Below are positions 1 through 5,454 of a stretch of 7,051 bases of DNA, in pieces. The stretch lies in assembly GCA_023416575.1 (NCBI GenBank), contig JAEZHL010000280.1:1-7051 (forward strand). The letters are read 5' to 3'. Position numbers and translations under genes: made by a program. The stretch comes from Pseudomonadota bacterium (GTDB taxonomy: Bacteria > Pseudomonadota > Alphaproteobacteria > Rhizobiales > Hyphomicrobiaceae). Position 1 is the first letter of the stretch, and each line of letters opens with the position of its first letter. Under the pieces are notes generated by a model, which saw only the letters and a program-made list of their open reading frames with translations, ran no database searches and was not told the origin of the DNA.

Positions 1-274
1 CCGCAGTGCCGATCGATGACAGGAGGGCCTGCGGTTCGGAAAGGTTGCGATTGACCTGATGCCAGTAGGGTTTTTGCGCAGCTGGCGCGGCCGCCCCGGC
101 AATTGGTGTAAATATCGGTCCGACATAATGACTGTGGAAGTCGATTACTTTAAGGGTTGCTCCGCCTTTTTCAACGGCGCGAGCCGGAACGGAGGCTGCT
201 GTATCATGCAGACCAGCCACCAGGGCTGCCGCCCCCGCAACGAATGCACGTCGGTCCCTGTTTCTGGGTTCCAT
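1..274 (-). CDS. Amidohydrolase family protein with Tat-like leader, 5' part only
   Basis: This is the N-terminal 91 codons of a gene that runs off the left edge. The protein begins MEPRNRDRRAFVAGAAALVAG: a twin-arginine pair followed by a hydrophobic stretch (RRAF at residues 8-11), with a possible signal-peptidase site after ARA (31-33). Residues 43-50 read VIDFHSHY. This D-x-H-x-H motif at the start of the mature part is the metal-binding first strand of amidohydrolase-2 (ACMSD-like) hydrolases and decarboxylases. The ATG at 274 is well fixed: an in-frame TGA lies six codons upstream (292-290) and a GAGG ribosome site (283-280) sits 5 nt before it. It follows the SDR gene on the same strand after 270 bp, so it is either the last operon member or separately promoted. 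Export by Tat would fit folding with metal in the cytoplasm before secretion. The family call rests on the short N-terminus; the rest of the active site is outside the window. Confidence 0.72.
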   Translation of the reverse strand, partial: MEPRNRDRRAFVAGAAALVAGLHDTAASVPARAVEKGGATLKVIDFHSHYVGPIFTPIAGAAAPAAQKPYWHQVNRNLSEPQALLSSIGTA

Positions 275-287
275 TGCAACCTCGCAT

Positions 288-304
288 GGTCACTATTGGT
301 GACC
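288..304. repeat. Perfect 6-bp inverted repeat before the amidohydrolase start
   Basis: The arms GGTCAC (288-293) and GTGACC (299-304) flank a 5-bp centre. The repeat ends 13 nt before the amidohydrolase ATG and only 4 nt before its ribosome site. It could be a DNA operator for a dimeric regulator, or a leader-RNA hairpin that affects access to the ribosome site. No regulator gene is visible in the window, and the repeat is not assigned to a known operator family. Confidence 0.5.
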
Positions 305-335
305 GACAAAATCCGAGTTTTTAGGTCTCCAGCCG

Positions 336-341
336 ATCATA
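336..341 (-). promoter_or_regulatory. Possible -10 box of the amidohydrolase promoter
   Basis: The minus strand reads TATGAT here, one mismatch from the sigma-70 consensus. It would give a leader of about 55 nt carrying the 288-304 inverted repeat. The hexamer 17 nt upstream (359-364, GCTAGC) is a poor -35 box, so the call rests on the -10 element and its position alone. A 15-bp palindrome (347-361) lies in the spacer and edge of the -35 position. Confidence 0.22.
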
Positions 342-346
342 ATCGC

Positions 347-361
347 AGCAAGCGGCTTGCT
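347..361. repeat. 15-bp palindrome, operator-like
   Basis: The arms AGCAAGC (347-353) and GCTTGCT (355-361) are perfect inverted copies around a single G. It lies in the non-coding stretch upstream of the amidohydrolase, overlapping the spacer of the weak promoter candidate. The short centre favours a protein-binding dyad over a stable RNA hairpin. The function is inferred from symmetry and place only. Confidence 0.4.
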
Positions 362-462
362 AGCTTACCGCGCGGTGTCGATCTCTGCACGCGTCATCGC
401 TTGTCATAGCGTCAAGCAAACCGCGTTGACTTGCGGCTAAATAGGCGTGCTCCAACAATCGC

Positions 463-476
463 AGTGTTTCAACACT
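463..476. repeat. Inverted repeat, third of three tandem dyads after the SDR gene
   Basis: The arms AGTGTT (463-468) and AACACT (471-476) are perfect inverted copies with a 2-bp centre. It is the dyad most distal to the SDR stop codon. A 2-nt loop is too tight for RNA without opening a base pair, so a DNA-binding dyad is equally possible. Confidence 0.4.
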
Positions 477-477
477 A

Positions 478-501
478 CCGGTTGCCTTGCTCTCGAACCG
501 G
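478..501. repeat. Stem-loop, second of three tandem dyads after the SDR gene
   Basis: The arms CCGGTT (478-483) and AACCGG (496-501) pair perfectly across a 12-nt loop. It sits 1 nt from the 463-476 dyad and 3 nt from the 505-528 hairpin, so the three occupy 66 bp almost end to end. Confidence 0.4.
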
Positions 502-504
502 GCG

Positions 505-528
505 CCGGATCTGAAGCACGAGATCCGG
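505..528 (-). terminator. Terminator-like hairpin 16 nt after the SDR stop, lacking a T-run
   Basis: The arms CCGGATCT (505-512) and AGATCCGG (521-528) are perfect 8-bp inverted copies with an 8-nt loop. The position just past the SDR stop codon is right for an operon-end hairpin. However, in the direction of transcription it is followed by CGCCCGGTTCGAG, with no U-tract, so it is not a canonical intrinsic terminator. It may stabilise the 3' end of the operon mRNA, act with Rho, or only partly reduce read-through into the amidohydrolase. Confidence 0.4.
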
Positions 529-544
529 TGAGCGCAGCCATTCT

Positions 545-1372
545 TTACTGGCTCGCCGTTATGCCGCCGTCGATGTAGACGATCTGGCCGGTGATGTAGC
601 TCCCTGCGGGGGCAGCCAAGGCGATGACCTGTCCGGCGACCTCGATCGGTTCGCCGATCCGGCCAAGTGGATTCCGGCTCAGGATGAACTTCCGAAATTC
701 CTCTCGTTCGAGGTGCGGGCGAATGCGATCGGACTGAATGAACGTTGGCGCAACACCGTTGACGGTTATGTTGTGCGGGGCGAGTTCCATGGCGTGTTGC
801 TTGACCAGCATCAGCAGGCCGCCCTTCGTAGCGCAGTAGGCGGAATAGCCGCGACCGCGCAACGCAAGATGTGAGCGAACCGACAAGAGATGAATGTGGC
901 GTCCACCACGTCCAGCCGCGATCTGATGGCGCGCAACGGCTTGGGCGATGAACATCGCAGATTTCAGGTTCGTCTCGTACATCTCATCAAAAACCTCCTC
1001 GGTCACGTCGAGCAGCGTTTGCTCACGTTGAATGCCGACGCAGTTCACGAGAACGTCGATCGCGCCGAAGGTGGCGACGGCTGCGTCGACTGCGCTCTGA
1101 ACAGAGCCGACGTTGCGCGCATCCAGTCCGACGGCTGCCGCAACGGCGTCCTTGGCCCGGATGGCGGTCGCCAAGGCGTCGGCGCGATCGCGATTGGGGC
1201 CGGCGATGCTGACGCGGGCGCCATGCCGCGCCATCGCCCAGGCGATGGCCTCGCCGATCGCGCCGTATCCGCCAGGGATAAATACGTGCAGTCCATCGAT
1301 CGAAAACAGGCGGTCGATGACGGCCAAGTCGATGCGGGGCGTCAAGCTGCTCGAAGGGTCGATCACGGACAT
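545..1372 (-). CDS. Short-chain dehydrogenase/reductase (SDR), 275 aa
   Basis: This is a classical SDR, an NAD(P)-dependent oxidoreductase expected in the cytoplasm. It has the cofactor glycine motif GGYGAIG (residues 34-40), an acidic LDARNV segment (D84), the strand motif DVLVNCVG (106-113, in place of the usual NNAG), N135, a serine region LLSVRS (162-167), and the catalytic pair Y179 and K183 in YCATK. The C-terminus YITGQIVYIDGGIT is typical of SDR enzymes such as gluconate 5-dehydrogenase and 2-deoxygluconate dehydrogenase, but the substrate cannot be read from the sequence. The frame stays open upstream to 1510. The ATG at 1372 is preferred: GAGG (1383-1380) lies 7 nt before it, it overlaps the preceding oxidoreductase by only 10 nt, and the Rossmann fold follows a modest lead of about 28 residues. 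The overlap implies translational coupling. It is probably a catabolic step for the compound imported by the upstream transporter. Confidence 0.9.
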   Translation of the reverse strand: MSVIDPSSSLTPRIDLAVIDRLFSIDGLHVFIPGGYGAIGEAIAWAMARHGARVSIAGPNRDRADALATAIRAKDAVAAAVGLDARNVGSVQSAVDAAVATFGAIDVLVNCVGIQREQTLLDVTEEVFDEMYETNLKSAMFIAQAVARHQIAAGRGGRHIHLLSVRSHLALRGRGYSAYCATKGGLLMLVKQHAMELAPHNITVNGVAPTFIQSDRIRPHLEREEFRKFILSRNPLGRIGEPIEVAGQVIALAAPAGSYITGQIVYIDGGITASQ

Positions 1373-2370
1373 GGAGCGACCTCGACTCCAGCCGCGCGGT
1401 AGACGCTCTCCATGAGCCGCATCGTCTCCAGATTGTCGAGCCGATCGGTCTCGAACGGGCCGCCCGTGGTTACGCCCGCGACGAACATCCCGACAGCGTG
1501 ATCGAAGCACTCCTGATAGCGGCCGATGAGATCGACCGTTTCAACCTCCCTCTCACGGCCGACGATAAAGACCCGGTTCAGCTCCATGACGATGGTGCCT
1601 ATCGATCCGATCAGCTCCAGCCGGTCGCCGTGCAGTTCGGGATAGCCCGGGGCGCAGATGCAGCCGTCCGCCGTTGCGATCAATCCATCACGTCCTTCCA
1701 TGAGGATCGCGGCGGTGTCCTCGCCCGGTAAATCCGCGGCGAGGCGGCCGAGACGGGCGGCGACGACGCGAAGCGGCCCCGCCAGCAGGCGCAGCACGTC
1801 CAAGTGATGGATCATCGTTTCGAACACGAGATTGCGCCGGAAACCAGTGAGATACGGCTGGCGTTCGATCAGGAACGGCACTTTGCCTTCCCGGGGGCAA
1901 AGTCCGGAGCCACGCACTGAAATCTGCGCATGGCGGATGGTTCCGATGCGCCCCTCGGACAGCCATCGCCGCACCGTCATGTAATGTGGCCGGAAGCGAT
2001 AGTTCTCGTGCACCATGAAGCGGACGCGATCCCCGATGTCGCGGACCAGCGCTTCCGCTTGCGCAACCGTCTCGGTCATCGGCTTCTGCAGCATTATGTG
2101 AACGCCATGGTCTGCGGCCATGCGTGCGAGAGGCGCATGGGCTTCGACAGAGGTTGCAATGTCGACGAGATCGAATCCACCGTCATCGAACATACGCCGC
2201 GGATCATCATAAACTCTGGTGATCCCGAACTCGGCGGCGCGCTCTGCGGCTCTGCCGGGAATGACGTCGCAGATGGCAACCACCGGCACGCCGGCCGCCC
2301 GCCATGCGCGCAAGTGATAGAGGCTGATCATGCCGGCTCCGACGAGGGCAGCACGAGGCGTGGGCATCAT
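1363..2370 (-). CDS. Gfo/Idh/MocA-family oxidoreductase, 335 aa
   Basis: This is a predicted NAD(P)-dependent dehydrogenase of the family that includes glucose-fructose oxidoreductase and inositol 2-dehydrogenase. The N-terminal Rossmann domain starts AALVGAGMIS (residues 7-16), followed by the cofactor-selecting VVAICDV (30-36). The conserved active-site lysine motif appears as LQKP (94-97), with Q where the family usually has E. HENYRFRP (121-128) and ETMIHHLDVLR (184-194) follow; H188/H189 and D191 correspond to the usual catalytic His and Asp region. The length of 335 aa is normal. The frame is open back to 2538, but the ATG at 2370 is chosen: a strong GGAGGAG (2385-2379) lies 8 nt upstream, the Rossmann fold begins at once, and the ATG overlaps the preceding TGA as ATGA. 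Together with the SDR it points to a sugar, polyol or sugar-acid substrate, which is inference. The exact reaction is unknown. Confidence 0.9.
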   Translation of the reverse strand: MMPTPRAALVGAGMISLYHLRAWRAAGVPVVAICDVIPGRAAERAAEFGITRVYDDPRRMFDDGGFDLVDIATSVEAHAPLARMAADHGVHIMLQKPMTETVAQAEALVRDIGDRVRFMVHENYRFRPHYMTVRRWLSEGRIGTIRHAQISVRGSGLCPREGKVPFLIERQPYLTGFRRNLVFETMIHHLDVLRLLAGPLRVVAARLGRLAADLPGEDTAAILMEGRDGLIATADGCICAPGYPELHGDRLELIGSIGTIVMELNRVFIVGREREVETVDLIGRYQECFDHAVGMFVAGVTTGGPFETDRLDNLETMRLMESVYRAAGVEVAPCP

Positions 2371-2990
2371 GGGGGTGACTCCTCCAACAGGGCGCCGAGA
2401 TAGGCACGGGCGGGCGGATGCGCCACCACGTCGGCGAAAGTCGGGAGCTGCGTCACCGTTCCTTTGTTGACGAAGAGAAACCGCTCGCAGATCTCGGAAA
2501 GGATTTCGAGGTGGAAGCGTTCGTTGGGATGCACGCAAAGGAACACGAGGCGGCCGTTCTTGCGCAGCTTGCGGAAGAAGTCGAGCATGAACCCGATGTA
2601 ACCGTCCTGCGTGTTGAATTGCGGCTCGTCGAAGAGATGCACGAGCGGATATTCCGATCCCGCTTTTTTCAGGAAGACGTTCGGCACCCAGGAATGGAAG
2701 TGTCGCACCTGATAAGACTGGTGGTAATGAATGGCGAGGCGATCGCGCTCGTCGGTGCGCACGCCGTGGATATCCCGCCCGCCTACCAGGACCGAGCCAG
2801 CATCCGGCGTGTTCGATCCAGTTATCAGTTCAAACAACGTCGTCTTGCCCGATCCGTTCGGCCCCATCAGCCCCACGATCGCGGGTTTCTCGACCACGAA
2901 TTCCGCATTTAGACGAAAAGTCTCCCGCGACGGTAGCCAGCCCTGTCGATAGACTTTCTGCAAACCTCGGACTTCGAGCATCCTGGTCAT
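2367..2990 (-). CDS. Shortened ABC-ATPase-like protein lacking the signature motif, 207 aa
   Basis: This resembles an ABC transporter ATPase at both ends but not in the middle. MLEVRGLQKVY (residues 4-14) is a normal first strand, Walker A is GPNGSGKTT (43-51), Walker B is LVHLFDEP (116-123, with D121 and E122), and H154 in FLCVHPNE fits the H-loop. A Q-loop candidate is Q91 or Q94 in YHQSYQ. Only 21 residues separate Q94 from Walker B, where LivF and LivG have about 70, and no LSGGQ-like sequence exists. Most of the helical subdomain is therefore missing. The frame is uninterrupted and the remaining motifs look well kept, so this does not look like a decaying gene. It starts 3 nt after livF, with only a weak ribosome site (GGGA about 10 nt upstream). 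M4 (ATG at 2981) aligns with the LivF start and is an alternative. It could be a third, regulatory or hetero-oligomeric subunit of the transporter, or an NTPase with a separate job. The role is unknown. Confidence 0.8.
   Translation of the reverse strand: MTRMLEVRGLQKVYRQGWLPSRETFRLNAEFVVEKPAIVGLMGPNGSGKTTLFELITGSNTPDAGSVLVGGRDIHGVRTDERDRLAIHYHQSYQVRHFHSWVPNVFLKKAGSEYPLVHLFDEPQFNTQDGYIGFMLDFFRKLRKNGRLVFLCVHPNERFHLEILSEICERFLFVNKGTVTQLPTFADVVAHPPARAYLGALLEESPP
2379..2385 (-). promoter_or_regulatory. Strong ribosome binding site of the Gfo/Idh/MocA gene
   Basis: GGAGGAG on the minus strand lies 8 nt before the ATG at 2370, inside the last codons of the preceding ATPase-like gene. It decides the start against the longer open frame reaching 2538. 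Confidence 0.8.
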
Positions 2991-2993
2991 GGC

Positions 2994-3689
2994 TCACATC
3001 CCGATGAGGCGCGTGCGCAAGGCGGTGTCGGCGAGCAAATGGCGCGCGGCACCTTCGTGAGCGATCCGCCCCCGGCTCATCACGTAGACCCGATCGGCGA
3101 CCTCCAGCGCAGCCAGCGCGTTCTGCTCCACGAGCAAGACCGCGACGCCCTCGGACTTCAAGCGAAGAACCGTGCGCATCACGTCCTGTACGATCTTCGG
3201 CGCGAGGCCCTGGCTCGGCTCATCAAGCAGGACGAGGCCCGGAGAGCCGAGCAGGGCGCGCGATATCGCTACCATCTGCATCTCGCCGCCGGAGAGGTTC
3301 TCGCACTCGCGGCCCATGAGGTGCTCGAGCGGTGAGAATAAGCGGCATACTTCCTCTATGGTCCATGGGCGGAAGCGCGTCCGGCGCAGGCCGATCTGAA
3401 GGTTGCGTCGTACCGTCAAGCTGGGAAATACGCGCCGATCGTCTGGAACCCAGCCGACGCCCCGGCGCGTGATACGATGCGTGGCCTCGGCGGTGATGTC
3501 TGCCCCGTCGAAGCAGATTGAACCCTTGCGCGGTGGCGTCAGCCCGAGGATCGAGCGCAGCATCGTCGTCTTGCCGGCGCCGTTGGCCCCGAGCAAGGCC
3601 ACGGCTTCGCCGGGCGCGACGCGGAGGGAGGGGCCGAACAGCGCCTGGGTTTCGCCGTAGAACGTGTCGATCGCCGAGACTTCGAGCAT
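2994..3689 (-). CDS. livF: HAAT-type ABC transporter ATPase LivF, 231 aa
   Basis: This is one of the two cytoplasmic ATPases that drive a branched-chain-amino-acid-type (HAAT) importer. Walker A is GANGAGKTT (residues 34-42), the Q-loop position reads VPDDRRVFPSLTV (81-93; LivF proteins usually have VPEGR), the signature is LSGGE (132-136), Walker B is LVLLDEP (152-158), and the H-loop position holds LLVEQN (185-190), a normal LivF trait. The length is typical. The open frame extends 12 codons further to 3725, but the ATG at 3689 is preferred: GGGGAG (3703-3698) lies 8 nt before it, MLEV starts the fold, and it shares one base with the LivG stop codon (TGATG). It sits between livG and the unusual third ATPase. 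The true cargo need not be an amino acid. Confidence 0.95.
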   Translation of the reverse strand: MLEVSAIDTFYGETQALFGPSLRVAPGEAVALLGANGAGKTTMLRSILGLTPPRKGSICFDGADITAEATHRITRRGVGWVPDDRRVFPSLTVRRNLQIGLRRTRFRPWTIEEVCRLFSPLEHLMGRECENLSGGEMQMVAISRALLGSPGLVLLDEPSQGLAPKIVQDVMRTVLRLKSEGVAVLLVEQNALAALEVADRVYVMSRGRIAHEGAARHLLADTALRTRLIGM

Positions 3690-4432
3690 CAAGCCAACTC
3701 CCCGAGTGCGGAGCGCTTGACCCACTTGTTGCGCCGCAATTCGTCCGGTGTTCCCTCTGCGATCACTTGGCCCCAGTGAATGACGGAGATGCGGTCGGCC
3801 AGCTCGAACAGGAAGCGCATGTCATGCTCGATTATGACGATGGTGTAGCGTTCCCTCAAACGCTGGACGAGCTTCGCGAGTGCAAGCGTTGCCTCGGCGC
3901 CGAGTCCTGACGTCGGTTCGTCGAGGAAAACGATGCGCGGGCGTGCGGCGAGGGCGACGGCGATTTCGAGACCGCGCCGCTCGCCATACGAGAGCGACCT
4001 GGACGGCAGCCACGCTTTTGCCACGAGCCCGACTTGCTCGAGTACCTCACAGGCCGCGTCCATCAGTTCGCGATCCGCGAACGGCGTGGTGAACATCTCG
4101 CGGCTCCGGGCGCGAAACTCCGGCAGCGCCACCATCACATTCTCGATGACCGCGGCTTCGTCGAACAGAGTCATCAACTGAAACGACCGCGAGATGCCGA
4201 TGTTTGCGATGCGCTGCGGCGTCAGGCCCGTAATGGCGCGGCCATCGAACTCGATGTCGCCACGATCCGGCTGATACCGCCCCGTCAGAACGTTAAAGCA
4301 CGTGGTCTTGCCGGCCCCGTTCGGTCCCATAATGCCGCTCACCTGGCCTTCGGTGAAGGCGAGAGAGATATCTTCGAGCACCACGCGTGCGCCGAAGCGC
4401 TTGTGAATATGGCGCGCTGCAAAGAGGACCAT
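3689..4432 (-). CDS. livG: HAAT-type ABC transporter ATPase LivG, 247 aa
   Basis: This is the second ATPase of the importer. Walker A is GPNGAGKTT (residues 36-44), the Q-loop is SRSFQ (81-85), the signature is LSYGE (147-151, a LivG-type variant of LSGGQ), Walker B is IVFLDEP (167-173), and the H-loop histidine is in IIEHDM (H203). LivG proteins carry a longer insert between Q-loop and signature than LivF, and this is seen here (about 62 residues). A GTG directly before the ATG (4435) could also initiate. The ATG at 4432 is preferred because GGAG (4444-4441) lies 8 nt upstream and the ATG shares one base with the LivM stop (TGATG). The C-terminus EGTPDELRRN is usual for the family, followed by a short tail overlapping the livF ribosome site. 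It should pair with LivF beneath LivH and LivM. Confidence 0.95.
   Translation of the reverse strand: MVLFAARHIHKRFGARVVLEDISLAFTEGQVSGIMGPNGAGKTTCFNVLTGRYQPDRGDIEFDGRAITGLTPQRIANIGISRSFQLMTLFDEAAVIENVMVALPEFRARSREMFTTPFADRELMDAACEVLEQVGLVAKAWLPSRSLSYGERRGLEIAVALAARPRIVFLDEPTSGLGAEATLALAKLVQRLRERYTIVIIEHDMRFLFELADRISVIHWGQVIAEGTPDELRRNKWVKRSALGELA
3698..3703 (-). promoter_or_regulatory. Ribosome binding site deciding the livF start
   Basis: GGGGAG on the minus strand lies 8 nt before the ATG at 3689, within the 3' end of livG. It supports this ATG over the in-frame start at 3725. Confidence 0.7.
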
Positions 4433-5454
4433 CACGCCGTCTCCACTTCGGGAGAAGGCATCGGCGTCGCAGAGCGACCGCGCGACCGCCAGCGGTCAAC
4501 CAACCCGGCGAGGCCCTCCGGCTGGAACATGACGAGTGCCATGAACATCAGGCCGTACCAGAGGAGCCAGGTCTCGGTCATCGCCCCAAGCACGTCGCGC
4601 GCGACGAAGTAGATAATGACGCCGAGAATAGGTCCCCAGAAACTCACGAGCCCGCCGCCAATCAATACCATCATCACGATGAGGCCGGACTGGTGTACGC
4701 TCATGACGTCGGGATAGGCGCTCTGCTGGGCCATCGCGAACAGGCCGCCGGCCAAGCCCGCGCACATCGCCGATATGACGAAGGCGGACCACTTGTACCA
4801 CCACACATCATAGCCGACGAAGGCTGCGCGCGTTTCGTTCTGACGGATTGCCTGCAGAACGCGACCATAGGGCGAGTTTACGAGACGCCACATCAGGACG
4901 ACCATGACGGAAAGCACGGTTGCGACCAAGGCATAGAGCGCGACGTTGTCGTCGAGGCGAAGCGAGACGATGCCGAGGTCGACGGGTGGTCGTGGGATAT
5001 TGAGCAGCCCGTCTTCTCCACCTGTCAGCCAGTGCAGCTTCATGGCGGCGAACCAGAACACCTGCCCGAAGGCGATCGTCATCAGTGCATAGTAGATCCC
5101 GCGACGGTGGGAGACCGCGGTCCCGACGACCGCGCCCGCGAAGCCCGCCGCCAGTACGGCCGCGAGCAGCCCGCCACCGAGACTGACGTCGACATGCTTT
5201 TGGAACAGGCCGAACGCGTAGGCGCCGACGCCGAGATACGCGCCGTGGCCGAACGAATGCAGCCCTGAATAGCCGAACAGCAGGTTGAAGCCCAACGCAT
5301 AGATCATCCAGATGGCGATCTCGATGCCGAGGTACTGGTAGAGGCCGACAGGCTGGAGCCAGAGCGGCGCGCTGGCGAGGAGCACTGCCATGGCGAGCAT
5401 CGGCGGCGTCACGATCGACGCAGCCCGCGGTGAGATGTCAGACAGCATACGCAT
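4432..5454 (-). CDS. livM: HAAT-type ABC transporter permease LivM, 340 aa
   Basis: This is an inner-membrane permease subunit. Hydrophobic segments lie roughly at residues 18-33, 40-62, 66-84, 95-114, 118-137, 170-190, 222-243, 256-283 and 298-312. LivM landmarks are present: GYSGLHSFGHGAYLGVGAY (61-79), TGGEDGL (144-150), the cytoplasmic coupling region SPYGRVLQAIRQNE (194-207) ending GYDV, and GGGLVSFWGPILG (266-278). FQPEGL (310-315) closes the last helix. A polar C-terminal tail of about 20 residues follows. The frame is open up to 5547, deep inside livH. The ATG at 5454 is preferred because it forms TGATG with the livH stop and has AGAGG (5463-5459) 4 nt before it. The in-frame ATG at 5448 has a 10-nt spacing and is a possible alternative. 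It forms the translocation path together with LivH. Confidence 0.95.
   Translation of the reverse strand: MRMLSDISPRAASIVTPPMLAMAVLLASAPLWLQPVGLYQYLGIEIAIWMIYALGFNLLFGYSGLHSFGHGAYLGVGAYAFGLFQKHVDVSLGGGLLAAVLAAGFAGAVVGTAVSHRRGIYYALMTIAFGQVFWFAAMKLHWLTGGEDGLLNIPRPPVDLGIVSLRLDDNVALYALVATVLSVMVVLMWRLVNSPYGRVLQAIRQNETRAAFVGYDVWWYKWSAFVISAMCAGLAGGLFAMAQQSAYPDVMSVHQSGLIVMMVLIGGGLVSFWGPILGVIIYFVARDVLGAMTETWLLWYGLMFMALVMFQPEGLAGLVDRWRSRGRSATPMPSPEVETA

Noticed and set aside
59..409. A 116-codon plus-strand open frame at the left end
   Set aside because: It is antisense to the amidohydrolase start and crosses the dyad-rich leader. Its product shows no domain and no supporting ribosome site was found.
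425..453. TTGACT on the plus strand as a -35 box of a rightward promoter
   Set aside because: There is no acceptable -10 box 16-18 nt downstream, and any transcript would only run antisense into the SDR gene.
505..528. Calling the hairpin after the SDR a standard intrinsic terminator
   Set aside because: The stem is strong but no T-run follows on the minus strand, so it is listed only as terminator-like at low confidence.
1373..1510. N-terminal extension of the SDR up to 1510
   Set aside because: The extra 46 residues are Arg-rich and lie inside the oxidoreductase coding region. The ATG at 1372 has a GAGG site at a good distance.
2371..2538. N-terminal extension of the oxidoreductase up to an upstream ATG
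   Set aside because: The 56 extra residues are Arg-rich out-of-frame reading of the ATPase-like gene. The strong GGAGGAG site and the ATGA overlap support the start at 2370.
2367..2990. Calling the third ATPase-like gene a pseudogene or a frameshifted livG/livF copy
   Set aside because: The frame is continuous, Walker A, Walker B and the H-loop region are intact, it has its own start, and its end is coupled to the next gene. Random decay would not leave this pattern.
4387..5268. A 293-codon plus-strand open frame opposite livM
   Set aside because: It is antisense to a clear permease gene, its protein is rich in His, Arg, Asp and Glu with no recognisable domain, and GC-rich codon bias creates such mirror frames. 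Others at 5679-6197, 4034-4612, 890-1402 and 1930-2403 were rejected for the same reason.
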